A program made the position numbers and the translations under genes. Of a stretch of DNA of 64,000 nucleotides, positions 1 through 7,829 are shown piece by piece (positions within the stretch are counted from its first letter, which is position 1; each line of letters starts with the position of its first letter). The stretch lies in the NCBI RefSeq assembly GCF_000015285.1, contig NC_008709.1, positions 2,542,001 through 2,606,000 of the forward strand. Reading direction: 5' to 3'. The notes below the pieces were generated by a model. It was given only the letters and a program-made list of their open reading frames with translations, ran no database searches and was not told the origin of the DNA. The stretch is from Psychromonas ingrahamii 37 (lineage in GTDB: Bacteria; Pseudomonadota; Gammaproteobacteria; Enterobacterales; Psychromonadaceae).

Positions 1-1590
1 GACCACGCTTGTATTGTTTTTGGTTATAGTAAAGAGCAATTATTGGCGCAAGAGATCAATATATTAGCTTCTGAGACCCATGATGGTGCATATTATAAAA
101 ATATTGAACAGCTTTTAGAAGCAGACGGTTCCTGGCAGGGAGATATCACCTACCGCACCAAGATTGGTGATGTTTGTCACGCCTGGTTAGAGGCCTATGA
201 GGTCCAGCACACGCAGGAAAACAGGGTTGAGCGAGTCTATTCTTATACCGATTTAACGCACTTTCAAGTAACAGATAAAAAAATTAGCTTCTTATCAAAA
301 CAGGATCCGTTAACAGGATTACATAATCGAATATCCCTGTTTAGCCGATTGGAAGATAGATTAACACGTGCGAATTATCAGCACAGCGCGGTGGCGGTTA
401 TATTAGTTGATATTGATGATTTTAAGGCGATTAATAATAAGTATGGGCATAATGGCGGTAATCAGATTTTAAAGGAGGTTGCTAGGCGTCTAAAAAACTG
501 TCTTTATGGAAAATATACCCTGGGCCGTTTTGTTAAGGATCAATTTATTATTATCATTGACGAATTAGCCAGTGAACACGATGCAGCTACGGTTGCGCGT
601 CAAGTAACAGATCAGTTTAGCAGCGCATTTATCATCGAAAACGTTCACAAAAATATTACCGCAAGTATCGGTATCAGTCTTTCTCCAGATGATGGGATTG
701 AGGTTGCTCCCCTCTTTTTGAATGCTGAAAAAGCGAAGCGACATAGTAAAAACAGCAAAAGTACAGTATACAATTTTTATACCCCTGGCTTGACGCTTGG
801 TTTGAATAAAGAGTTTGAATTAGAAAAAGAGCTAAAACAGGCATTATTGTCAGATCAGTTAGATTTGTATTACCAGCCGCAATACGATCTTAGTAAACGG
901 CAAATCGTTGCGCTGCAAGGTTTACTGCGTTGGCATCACCCCAAGCGTGGAATATTACTGCCAGAGCACTTTTTGAGTGTGGCTGAAGGCAGCCATTTGT
1001 TAGTCCCCATTGGTTGGAAAATGATCCGTAAAGCCTGCTTAAAAGCGGTTTCCTGGGAAAATGCTCAGTTTAAATTTGGCCGGATTGCTATTGATCTATT
1101 CAAAATACAATTATCACAAATTAGCTTTATTGCGGAGCTACAAACTATTTTAAAAGAAACGGGCTGTTCAACCGGGCAGCTTGAATTTCTGGTTGATAAG
1201 GCGATTCTTTGCGACGCCTCAGCAGATATTCTGTCGAATCTGGATAATGCTAATAAGATGGGATTTACACTGACCGTGACCAATTTTGGCATGGCCGAGG
1301 ATGTTATCGATTTAATTGATCGGCTGGGCGTTGCAAACTTAAAAATATCAGACCCGCAGATTAAAAATGCTTCAGGATCCTTAGCGAATAACGCACAATT
1401 AAAATCCGCTAATGTTTTTGCGAGCAGCTTAGGTATTAATATCCTTAGTGATACTCTGGACAATGCCGAACAGAAAGAATTTTCAACCTTCAATCGGCCC
1501 GATTCCGGAAAAGCAAAGGTTGTTGTTCATAAAAAAGTAATGAGCGCCTCTGAGGCGACCTTTTACCTGCATTGTAATAAACATAGATAA
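1..1590 (+). CDS. PAS-GGDEF-EAL protein with degenerate catalytic motifs (5' end outside window)
   Basis: The frame is open from the first base, so the start lies upstream. The visible part begins in a PAS-type segment (GYSKEQLL, then DGSWQGDI), followed by a GGDEF domain (QDPLTGLHNR, VDIDDFKAINN) and an EAL domain. The GGDEF signature position reads VKDQF. The EAL motif reads QGLLRW instead of EALLRW, the metal-ligand Asn of the next strand is Asp (IAIDLF), and the usual DDFGTGYSSL reads TNFGMAEDV. Family knowledge says these changes abolish cyclic-di-GMP synthesis and hydrolysis, so a sensor, scaffold or nucleotide-binding role is likelier than catalysis. The frame is intact over 530 codons, so it is not obviously a pseudogene. 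The call to the family is firm; the lack of activity is inference. Confidence 0.85.
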   Translation, partial: DHACIVFGYSKEQLLAQEINILASETHDGAYYKNIEQLLEADGSWQGDITYRTKIGDVCHAWLEAYEVQHTQENRVERVYSYTDLTHFQVTDKKISFLSKQDPLTGLHNRISLFSRLEDRLTRANYQHSAVAVILVDIDDFKAINNKYGHNGGNQILKEVARRLKNCLYGKYTLGRFVKDQFIIIIDELASEHDAATVARQVTDQFSSAFIIENVHKNITASIGISLSPDDGIEVAPLFLNAEKAKRHSKNSKSTVYNFYTPGLTLGLNKEFELEKELKQALLSDQLDLYYQPQYDLSKRQIVALQGLLRWHHPKRGILLPEHFLSVAEGSHLLVPIGWKMIRKACLKAVSWENAQFKFGRIAIDLFKIQLSQISFIAELQTILKETGCSTGQLEFLVDKAILCDASADILSNLDNANKMGFTLTVTNFGMAEDVIDLIDRLGVANLKISDPQIKNASGSLANNAQLKSANVFASSLGINILSDTLDNAEQKEFSTFNRPDSGKAKVVVHKKVMSASEATFYLHCNKHR

Positions 1591-1847
1591 TGATTATATT
1601 TAAAATTAGCTTTCTCGTTATATAGGCTTGATCGCTATCGCACACTGGCATGGTGCTCCTTATCTATGCTTAACTAAATCAATTCTGTTTAATGCCCGCG
1701 TTTGCATAAGCTGAAAGGAAAAGCCGTCTAATTCAGTGTTGCTGATCGCCTGCCAACATTGCGTCACCGCATTTTATTAAACACCAGGTTTATTAAACAC
1801 CCGTTTTCCATAAGAACTCAAACATCTAACGTTCTCATTGACGAGGC
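1591..1847. other. Intergenic, no gene recognised
   Basis: About 260 bases between the convergent GGDEF-EAL and GNAT genes. A 12-base direct repeat (TTTATTAAACAC) occurs near 1773-1800. GTTAGAT, the form of an integron attC core site, lies on the minus strand about 12 bases past the GNAT stop (near 1829-1836), but no complete attC stem could be drawn. Confidence 0.4.
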
Positions 1848-2348
1848 TTATCCTAACAACAAATACATTCTTTCACTGCGTACTTTTAGACCCGAGGGAA
1901 AAATGACATCGCGGCCAAAGCCGTTATCAATAAAACCAAATGACTCATAGAATTTTTTAGCTGGCTTATTAGATTCGTAAACCTCAAGTATTAACTTTGA
2001 ATAACCATATCTCTTACTATCAGCGATAAGTATTTTTAACAGGGAGCGCCCAATACCTTGGCCACGCATACTCTGCCTTACATGCGCGCCAACTACACCA
2101 ATTTGTGAAGTATTGTCTCCTTTAAGCCCACACATATCGCCAGGAAATGCTTCAGCACTAGCGACTAATTCATTTTCAACAATAGCAACAAACTGTGGGA
2201 TTTTATGCACTTCAACTTTTTGTAAAACTGCGCCTATGCCCCCTGCAGGTGGAGGTGGGGTGCTTAAATATTTACCCTCCTTAAAAACACCCTGCCATAG
2301 GTTCACAAAGCCACTTAAATCTGAATACTTTATTCTGCGAATTTCCAT
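1848..2348 (-). CDS. GNAT family N-acetyltransferase
   Basis: A 166-residue protein with the single-domain GNAT fold. Motif A is visible as VVGAHVRQSMRGQGIGRSLL, containing the acetyl-CoA pyrophosphate-binding RGQGIG loop, followed by a motif B region (ANKF-like KPAKKFYESFGF). The substrate cannot be read from sequence. I place the start at the ATG before EIRRIKYSDL because a GAGG sequence lies six bases upstream; a longer frame to 2480 lacks one and adds a non-conserved tail. The gene stands alone in decayed accessory DNA. GTTATGC (attC-like core) is 13 bases before the start on the same strand and GTTAGAT about 12 bases past the stop, so it may once have been an integron cassette; this is weak. 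Confidence 0.85.
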   Translation of the reverse strand: MEIRRIKYSDLSGFVNLWQGVFKEGKYLSTPPPPAGGIGAVLQKVEVHKIPQFVAIVENELVASAEAFPGDMCGLKGDNTSQIGVVGAHVRQSMRGQGIGRSLLKILIADSKRYGYSKLILEVYESNKPAKKFYESFGFIDNGFGRDVIFPSGLKVRSERMYLLLG

Positions 2349-3018
2349 GTTCCCTCGAAGAGCATAACGCTTAAATTTATGATTGGGTGATTGTAACTTA
2401 ATCACTTTACAGTACCAAGAAAGGCTAAACTTTAAAATAAAACGGCCACCTCTAACCTCAATAGTGTATTTATGAGGCACAACATAGAAGATAATAATTT
2501 AATGGCTTTGAAACAAATCTACGCGTGAAACACCTTGAAATGCAAAAATCTATTGGCGAAAAAAGCTAAACCCGAATGGTGAAAATGCAGCAAATTTCAA
2601 TTTATGGGCTGGATAATGTAAAAATCCATATGCCGAATATAGTGTAAATTTGGCTAAACTTATCATCTTACAACATTGAAAATCAGTCATAGTGTTTGTT
2701 CTGTTGACTGTCTTTGAAGCTCGCGAGGAAGAAATTTTAATACAAAGATATATTATATCGTTATTACTATATTACAATAGGATTGTGCTTGAGAAGCGTA
2801 CTTGATTCGTGAATAAAAAGTTACTATGCAGGTTAATATGATCACCGATTGCACGTGAAACAGCGTCCTTTAAATCAGAGAATATTTTAATGATCTCGCC
2901 ACCAAAAAACAGTAATTTATAGAACAGTCATTTTTTTCAAATATCAGAATCTAGTCAACGCGAGAAGCGAGAGGTATTAACTCAGAGTAAGTTGCCCTTA
3001 AAAGGCTGAAGAAATTAA
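2349..3018. other. AT-rich intergenic region beside the CRISPR array
   Basis: Roughly 670 bases with stops in all frames and no recognisable gene. It lies at the leader-distal end of the CRISPR array and carries no cas gene and no transposon end that I could recognise. Confidence 0.5.
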
Positions 3019-3352
3019 AAGACTGAAGAGCCAGTGTGGTATGAACCCCAATAGGGCTTTATAAGGGATTGTTCGCTTTTTTCCTAAGCTGCCTGTGCGG
3101 CAGTAAACCCCAATAATGGCTTTATAAACGATTGTTCGCTTTTTTCCTAAGCAGCCTGTGCGGCAGTGAACTTCACCAGCAAAGTGTAGAACAGTTTTTT
3201 ATTTTTCTAAGCTGCCTGCGCAACCGTGAATATTTTAATGTTTCAAACTGTGATCAATTCGAATTTTCTAAGCTGCCTGTGTCGCAGTGAACCTACACAA
3301 ACATTTGCATTAAATTCAAAAGAACTTCTAAGCTGCCTGTGCGGCAGTGAAC
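3019..3352 (-). CRISPR. Orphan type I-F CRISPR array, 5 repeats plus one degenerate
   Basis: Repeats of 28 bases sit at 3081-3108, 3144-3171, 3204-3231, 3265-3292 and 3325-3352, with a strongly degenerate copy at about 3019-3046. On the minus strand they read GTTCACTGCCGCACAGGCAG followed by CTTAGAAA, which is the known type I-F (Ypest) repeat with its CTGCCgcacaGGCAG hairpin. Spacers are 35, 32, 33 and 32 bases, the usual I-F length apart from the first. The cleanest repeat is at 3325 and decay increases toward 3019, so the leader should lie just above 3352. The DNA between 3047-3080 and that between 3109-3143 are near copies of each other, a duplicated spacer. No cas1, cas2-3, csy or tns gene is present in the window. 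Confidence 0.92.
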
Positions 3353-3470
3353 TAGAGCATAACAACCAAAAAATAAGGGTTAAAACCAAAGTACTGTTGC
3401 TGTTAAATAAAAGAAAGAAAAGACAACCAATCTTTTTCAGGTAAGTCTCAGACCTGTTTAAGCAGCACCT
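3353..3470 (-). promoter_or_regulatory. Probable CRISPR leader
   Basis: AT-rich DNA directly adjoining the best-conserved repeat, on the side expected for the leader from repeat decay and orientation. It contains A- and T-runs (TTAACCCTTATTTTTTGGTT on the minus strand). The role is inferred from position only. Confidence 0.45.
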
Positions 3471-3610
3471 TCGCCTTGTCCATACCCTTGATGGTGGGTC
3501 TGGTGTTAAAGGCAGTTAATCGTTATGCCTGAGGATGGGCTCAAGGTTCGGCTGTACAAATCTGTTTCGCGCTTCATTCGAAAAGAGCACTTCGGCGGAA
3601 TAATGGGTCA

Positions 3611-3940
3611 TCATTGTTTTCTTTCCAACATTTCAGGATTCTGACCCATTAGTTCATCGGCTGATTTTGATCCTTCCGATTTATTCATAAAATGGTTAAC
3701 GACCAAAACCCATGCTGTTGTTATCGTTTCATGATACTTCGTTGGGTCAATGCCATTATGTTCAATAAATCGTTTTAATGACATTCTTATTAGTTGCATG
3801 GATGAATCGGTGTCGTTATCAACTAGATAAACATAAGCCAGTCGTAAGTGTGCTTAGTGATTAAGATCTGATCCTGGAATCTCACCTGATTCGAACTGTC
3901 TTTTGAATTCCTGATCTGCGCTAGAAGTTGAATTTTTCAT
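3611..3940 (-). pseudogene. Conserved hypothetical gene split by an in-frame stop
   Basis: Reading from the ATG at 3938-3940 gives 28 codons ending SDLNH, then TAA at 3854-3856, then the same frame continues without a break (AHLRLAYVYLVDNDTDSS, later KYHETITTAWV) to the stop at 3611. The NH-x-AHLRLAYVYL and HNG..KYHETIT motifs fit a family of small conserved hypothetical proteins in which this is one continuous polypeptide of about 109 residues. The gene is therefore a nonsense pseudogene, or is expressed only as the C-terminal 62 residues from the ATG at 3799. GTTAGGC, an attC core sequence, lies 23 bases upstream of the start, which suggests a former gene cassette. Confidence 0.6.
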
Positions 3941-3962
3941 TTTTGTAAGGTTACCCATAAAT

Positions 3963-3997
3963 GCCTAACGTTTTGCTCATTAGCGAGTAAGTTAGTG
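3963..3997 (-). other. attC-like remnant (weak)
   Basis: On the minus strand the segment starts CACTAAC and ends GTTAGGC, matching inverted core sites of integron attC sites, and lies between a GNAT remnant and the start of the next small gene, where a cassette junction belongs. At 35 bases it is shorter than a normal attC, so it is a decayed site or chance. Confidence 0.3.
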
Positions 3998-4051
3998 CAT
4001 TCTTTTTCTTTTAACAGAAATAATAACTGTATCGAGTCCGAATATAACGCT

Positions 4052-4183
4052 TTATATTTGCTTAACCATGAATATGCAACCTTTAATTTCTGCTCGCTCT
4101 TCTGGATAAGCTCGAACTTCAAAGCTGATGCTTTCGTACAACTTTTTTGCGGGAATATTGTGCTTATACACAAATAAATTAAA
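4052..4183 (-). pseudogene. C-terminal remnant of a GNAT acetyltransferase
   Basis: An open frame of about 43 codons ending TAA at 4052 encodes LFVYKHNIPAKKLYESISFE and then VRAYPEERAEIKG, which is the motif B end of a GNAT domain (compare KPAKKFYESFGF in the intact gene at 1.8-2.3 kb). There is no start codon and the N-terminal two thirds are missing. The break coincides with the beginning of the dispersed repeat that starts near 4176, so insertion of that repeat or deletion at it probably destroyed the gene. Confidence 0.5.
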
Positions 4184-4301
4184 TTACGATCTTAATTAAA
4201 AAGTGGGAATATCCATTTAAATCAACACTTGAAGGATTTATACCTTTTTACAATGTGATCATTTAATTATTTATTTTGCTATTAATAAAGACAGCCGAGC
4301 G
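4176..4301. repeat. Dispersed about 120-bp repeat, copy A
   Basis: This segment matches 25004-25120 over its whole length with scattered differences. Shared landmarks are AAATTAAATTA-GATC, AATTAAAA, CATTTAAATCA, a T-rich centre with TTTTTACAA, and the end ATCAtTTAATTAT followed by TTTTGCT. The end resembles the TGATCACTTAATTAATTC motif of the inverted-repeat element at 20821-20987. It adjoins the truncated GNAT gene. It is probably a miniature, non-autonomous element. Confidence 0.65.
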
Positions 4302-4391
4302 TGGAATATTTTTATCAGTGATCTAAAAAGAGTGTAAACACCCTTTTCAAAGGATTGAATCGATATTAATGGAATGGGTATTATCTCATTT

Positions 4392-4446
4392 GTAGGGTGC
4401 ATTCTATGCACCGCAAGCAGGGAAAACAGGTGCGCGGAGCGCACTC
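4392..4446. repeat. GTAGGGTGC palindromic repeat, copy 1
   Basis: GTAGGGTGCATTCTATGCAC followed by GGTGCGCGGAGCGCAC. The same unit recurs at 21884-21934, 21945-22050, 22060-22118 and 40808-40853. It is a REP-like intergenic palindrome located downstream of the DeoR-type gene. Confidence 0.7.
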
Positions 4447-4578
4447 TTCTAGCTTAATAAAAAAACTTAAATCCCCCTTTAAATTAGAATCTTAATTATT
4501 TATTTTACTATGGCAATCTCAAGGGGTATACAAAAAAACAAGTCGCTGTATGCCAACTATTTTGGCGCACAGGCCCTA

Positions 4579-5346
4579 TCAATTTTTATCTGTAACACCA
4601 CCAAATACACGATCAAAATGACTTAGAGGGGCAACTTTGGCATTGGCTTTTTGTTGCCGTTTTGCACTGTTTGCCACCAGCCACTTTTGCCTGGAACCCG
4701 AAATAATGGCTTGGCTGACAATGGCTTCGCGCAGTTCATATTCAAAAGCATATTCCTGCATCTCACCCTCGGATTGTACTGCCAAACTGTTTAACGCGAC
4801 GGGTTTTTCGATAGGATTGATTGATCCACAACTGATAATACCAATATCGGCAATAAACTGACCATAAAACGCTCCGATGCTGTCTCCAACAACATCGCGA
4901 TCATTACTTCGAATACGCCCTCCCGGGATCCAGGTTTCGATATTATCAAATTGTGATAACAGATGAGCAGCTTCAAAGTTATTGGTGACGACCCTAAGCT
5001 CGCTATGATTGACCAGCTTTTCTGCGATGCCCGCGATCGTAGTGCCTATCCCCAGAAATAAGGTACAACCATTAGGGATCGCGGCAACAACAGATGCTGC
5101 AATATGCTGCTTTTCTGCTTGATTAGTCACTTTTCGGGAAACATAACTGCGGTTGGCTAAAGTGACAGGTAAACCAACACCACCGTGATGGCGACATGCG
5201 AGTCCTATCGCACAGAGTTGATTGATATCTCGGCGGATAGTTTGTGTGGTGACATTAAAATGTTGAGCGAGTTCATCAATAGAGCAATACTCTTGATGAC
5301 CAATCATATCTATTATTGTCTGTTGACGAAGACTGAGTTTCTGCAT
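4579..5346 (-). CDS. DeoR-family regulator, GlpR-like
   Basis: 255 residues. The N-terminus is a DeoR winged helix (SIDELAQHFNVTTQTIRRDI, then HHGGV), followed by the sugar-phosphate-sensing DeoRC domain (IPNGCTLFLGIGTTIAGIAE, RVVTNNFEAA, GGRIRSNDRDVVG). Length and layout match E. coli GlpR. It lies 42 bases behind ugpQ on the same strand and opposite the ugp transporter operon, so it most likely represses glycerophosphodiester and glycerol-3-phosphate uptake, with a phosphorylated C3 compound as effector; this is inference from context. The short gap to ugpQ holds three copies of TTATTAATTAGAG-like sequence. The gene starts at the ATG at 5346. Confidence 0.85.
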   Translation of the reverse strand: MQKLSLRQQTIIDMIGHQEYCSIDELAQHFNVTTQTIRRDINQLCAIGLACRHHGGVGLPVTLANRSYVSRKVTNQAEKQHIAASVVAAIPNGCTLFLGIGTTIAGIAEKLVNHSELRVVTNNFEAAHLLSQFDNIETWIPGGRIRSNDRDVVGDSIGAFYGQFIADIGIISCGSINPIEKPVALNSLAVQSEGEMQEYAFEYELREAIVSQAIISGSRQKWLVANSAKRQQKANAKVAPLSHFDRVFGGVTDKN

Positions 5347-5388
5347 GGCTAGTGTGAGGTTCCTGCCTTGTTTATTAATTAGAGTTTA

Positions 5389-6141
5389 TTAATTAGAGTT
5401 TATTAATTTAAATTTATCGTAGGTCAAAATATTGATATAGGCTTGTGGTACATCGGTGATCATCATGTCGACCCCCCAATCCCAATGCTGACTAACCTGC
5501 TGAGGTGAATTAGGGGTGTAGCAGTAAAGTTGGTAACCGCTTTTTTTTATCAATTTTGCTTGTTGTTCCTTCAAAAAAACGTAATTGCAGTGCAGGCTGT
5601 AAGCTTCAATTTCAGCTAATAATAAAAGTACATTAGCAGGAATTGTTTCTACCAGTAGACCCCGGCGAATTTGAGGTTGATGGTATTGCATGTATTTTAA
5701 TGCCTCTATATTAAAGCTCGAAAATAATATTTGAGATGCTTCCACGTCCAAATCAATAATAACTTTTTTGATTTTTTCACAAAGCAGAACAAGATCATCT
5801 TGCCGATAGAGTTTTATCTCAATATTCACGTTGAGGTTGGTATTTCTTGCCAATAATAACGTTTCTTCCAGAGTCGGAATACGTTCATCTCGAAATTCTT
5901 CTCCAAACCATAACCCGGCATCCAGTGATTTCAGGCTGTCTAAAGTCATGGATGACACAGCACCACTGCCATCGGTACAGCGTTCAACTGTTTGATCATG
6001 AATAACAACAGGAACCTCATCTATACTCAGCTGGACGTCAATTTCAATCCACTCACAACCCAGTTCAGCTGCCTTATTAAAAGCTGCCAGAGTATTTTCT
6101 GGCGCCAGACTAGAACCTCCTCTATGCGCTGTTATTTTCAT
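5389..6141 (-). CDS. ugpQ: Glycerophosphodiester phosphodiesterase
   Basis: 250 residues of the GDPD family, which cleaves glycerophosphodiesters to sn-glycerol-3-phosphate plus an alcohol. The signature residues are visible: HRGGSSLAPENTLAAF, then EIDVQLS, VVIHDQTVERCTDGSG, and NIEIK. No signal peptide is seen, so it is the cytoplasmic UgpQ type rather than periplasmic GlpQ. It is transcribed away from ugpBAEC and together with the GlpR-like gene, which supports a job on diesters brought in by the Ugp transporter. Start ATG at 6141 follows a GGAA sequence. Confidence 0.92.
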   Translation of the reverse strand: MKITAHRGGSSLAPENTLAAFNKAAELGCEWIEIDVQLSIDEVPVVIHDQTVERCTDGSGAVSSMTLDSLKSLDAGLWFGEEFRDERIPTLEETLLLARNTNLNVNIEIKLYRQDDLVLLCEKIKKVIIDLDVEASQILFSSFNIEALKYMQYHQPQIRRGLLVETIPANVLLLLAEIEAYSLHCNYVFLKEQQAKLIKKSGYQLYCYTPNSPQQVSQHWDWGVDMMITDVPQAYINILTYDKFKLINSN

Positions 6142-6268
6142 TATTATTCCAATAATTAATTAATTAAAAATAAAGCCTAGCAAAACTTTATGACCGTTTT
6201 ATTGCACCTGAAAATATTGACAACATAACTGTGAACATCATTGCAAATATAACTTCGAACATAAAATA

Positions 6269-6334
6269 CTTTCAATTAAGTTCACTAAAGCGTCATTAAA
6301 GTGTCATTGAAGTGTAATCAACTTTCTTTATTCT
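6269..6334 (+). promoter_or_regulatory. Pho box array and promoter of ugpB
   Basis: Tandem 11-base units run without a gap: CTTTCAATTAA, GTTCACTAAAG, CGTCATTAAAG (6291-6301), TGTCATTGAAG (6302-6312) and TGTAATCAACT (6313-6323). This is the PhoB arrangement of seven-base CTGTCAT-like half sites separated by four AT-rich bases. A possible -10 element TATTCT is at 6329-6334. E. coli ugp is PhoB-controlled, so phosphate-starvation induction is a natural reading. The first two units are weaker. Confidence 0.7.
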
Positions 6335-6419
6335 TCAAATGAACATTAAATCAGTGGAGGGTGGACAAATAAAATCACTGCTCCTTTAAATAATAACTTA
6401 ATATGAGAAAGGAAATGAT

Positions 6420-7727
6420 ATGTCTATTAAAAACCTCACTGGGTTGGCGGTAGCGGCAACGTTATTGAGTGCGCAAGTTCATGCTAAAACAGAGGTTGAA
6501 TGGTGGCATGCAATGGGTGGAAATTTAGGCCAAAAAGTAAATGAAATTGCGGCTGATTTTAATAAAAGTCAATCCGAATATGAAATCAAACCCGTTTATA
6601 AAGGCAGCTACGCTGAGACAATGACCAGTGCTATCGCCGCATTTCGAGCGCAGCAGCAACCCGCTATTGTGCAAGTCTTTGAAGTAGGTACCGCGACTAT
6701 GATGGGGGCAGAGCAGGCTATTTATCCCATTCATGAATTGATGAAAGAGACTAATGAGTCTTTTAATCCCAATAATTATTTATCCGCAGTGACCGGCTAT
6801 TACACCACCAATGACGGAAAAATGTTGTCCATGCCGTTTAATAGTTCGACCCCTGTTCTGTATTACAACAAAGCAATGTTTAAAAAAGCAGGTATAAAAT
6901 CAGCACCCAAAACATGGCAAGAGATGGAAGATGTCTCTGTTAAGTTATTAGCCTCCGGTGCCCAATGCGGTTTTAGCACCACATGGCAGTCCTGGACACA
7001 AATCGAAAACTTTGGTGCCCGCAACAATATTGCGCTTGCGGATAACAGCAATGGATTTGATGGTTTAGACACTAAGTTTAAATTCAATAGCGCACCTTTT
7101 GTTGATCATATAGCACAAATGGCTGAGTGGTCAAAATCTGGAATCTTTAAATACGGTGGCCGTCAATCAAAAGGTATGCCGTTGTTTTACACGCAGGAAT
7201 GTGCAATGACCATGGGCTCATCTGCAGGGCTTGCCGGTATTCAAGAAAATATGAAAGATATTGACGTGGGTGTTGCCGAGCTTCCTTTTGATGACACGCT
7301 TATTTCAACACCACAAAACACTATTATTGGCGGCGCTTCATTATGGGTGTTACGTGGACATTCAGACGAGCAATATAAAGGAGTGGCTGAATTCTTTACT
7401 TACCTGTCAAGTCCGAAGGTGCAAGCAGATTGGCATCAGTTTACCGGATATTTACCTATTACTAAACAGGCGCACGCGCTAACGAAAAAGCAGGGATTCT
7501 ATAAAACGCATCCTGGTACTGAGACAGCCGTTATTCAAATGACGTCAACCAAGCCTACCGTTAATTCCAAGGGAATTCGTTTTGGCAACTTTCTGCAAAC
7601 ACGTGACATTATCAACGAAGAGTTAGAATCAGTCTGGTCTGGCGATCAATCGGCTCAAGTCGCACTGAATAATGCTGTGCGTCTTGGTAATGAGCAGTTG
7701 AGACGCTTCGAACGTACTCAACAGTAG
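6420..7727 (+). CDS. ugpB: sn-glycerol-3-phosphate ABC transporter, periplasmic binding protein
   Basis: 435 residues, close to the 438 of E. coli UgpB. An N-terminal signal peptide ends near VHAKTEVEWWHAMGG, the usual start of mature UgpB. Conserved binding-protein segments include QVFEVGTATMMGAEQAIYP and TPVLYYNKAMFKKAG. It captures glycerol-3-phosphate or glycerophosphocholine for the UgpAEC permease. It is the first gene of a four-gene transporter operon behind the Pho box, with a good AAGGA ribosome site before the ATG. A 14-bp hairpin follows the stop, as is common after binding-protein genes that must be made in excess. Confidence 0.95.
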   Translation: MSIKNLTGLAVAATLLSAQVHAKTEVEWWHAMGGNLGQKVNEIAADFNKSQSEYEIKPVYKGSYAETMTSAIAAFRAQQQPAIVQVFEVGTATMMGAEQAIYPIHELMKETNESFNPNNYLSAVTGYYTTNDGKMLSMPFNSSTPVLYYNKAMFKKAGIKSAPKTWQEMEDVSVKLLASGAQCGFSTTWQSWTQIENFGARNNIALADNSNGFDGLDTKFKFNSAPFVDHIAQMAEWSKSGIFKYGGRQSKGMPLFYTQECAMTMGSSAGLAGIQENMKDIDVGVAELPFDDTLISTPQNTIIGGASLWVLRGHSDEQYKGVAEFFTYLSSPKVQADWHQFTGYLPITKQAHALTKKQGFYKTHPGTETAVIQMTSTKPTVNSKGIRFGNFLQTRDIINEELESVWSGDQSAQVALNNAVRLGNEQLRRFERTQQ

Positions 7728-7740
7728 ATGTCTTAATATT

Positions 7741-7772
7741 ATATCGCCACTTTTGTTAAAAAGTGGTGATAT
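7741..7772 (+). terminator. Intercistronic hairpin between ugpB and ugpA
   Basis: Left arm ATATCGCCACTTTT (7741-7754), loop GTTA, right arm AAAAGTGGTGATAT (7759-7772), with one G-T pair in 14. It lacks a long T-run right after the stem, so partial attenuation or protection of the ugpB message 3' end is likelier than full termination. Confidence 0.7.
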
Positions 7773-7829
7773 TTTACTTCCTGACTATAAGTATCACTAT
7801 CAACATGACTATAAAACTGTGGAACATCT

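Noticed and set aside
1848-2370. GNAT gene as a complete integron cassette
   Set aside because: Core-like sequences flank it, but no attC stem could be built at the 3' end, so only a hint is recorded.
2480-3018. Tn7-like transposon end beside the CRISPR array
   Set aside because: No repeated TnsB-type sites and no tns or tniQ gene were seen, so an association with a CRISPR-guided transposon is not supported here.
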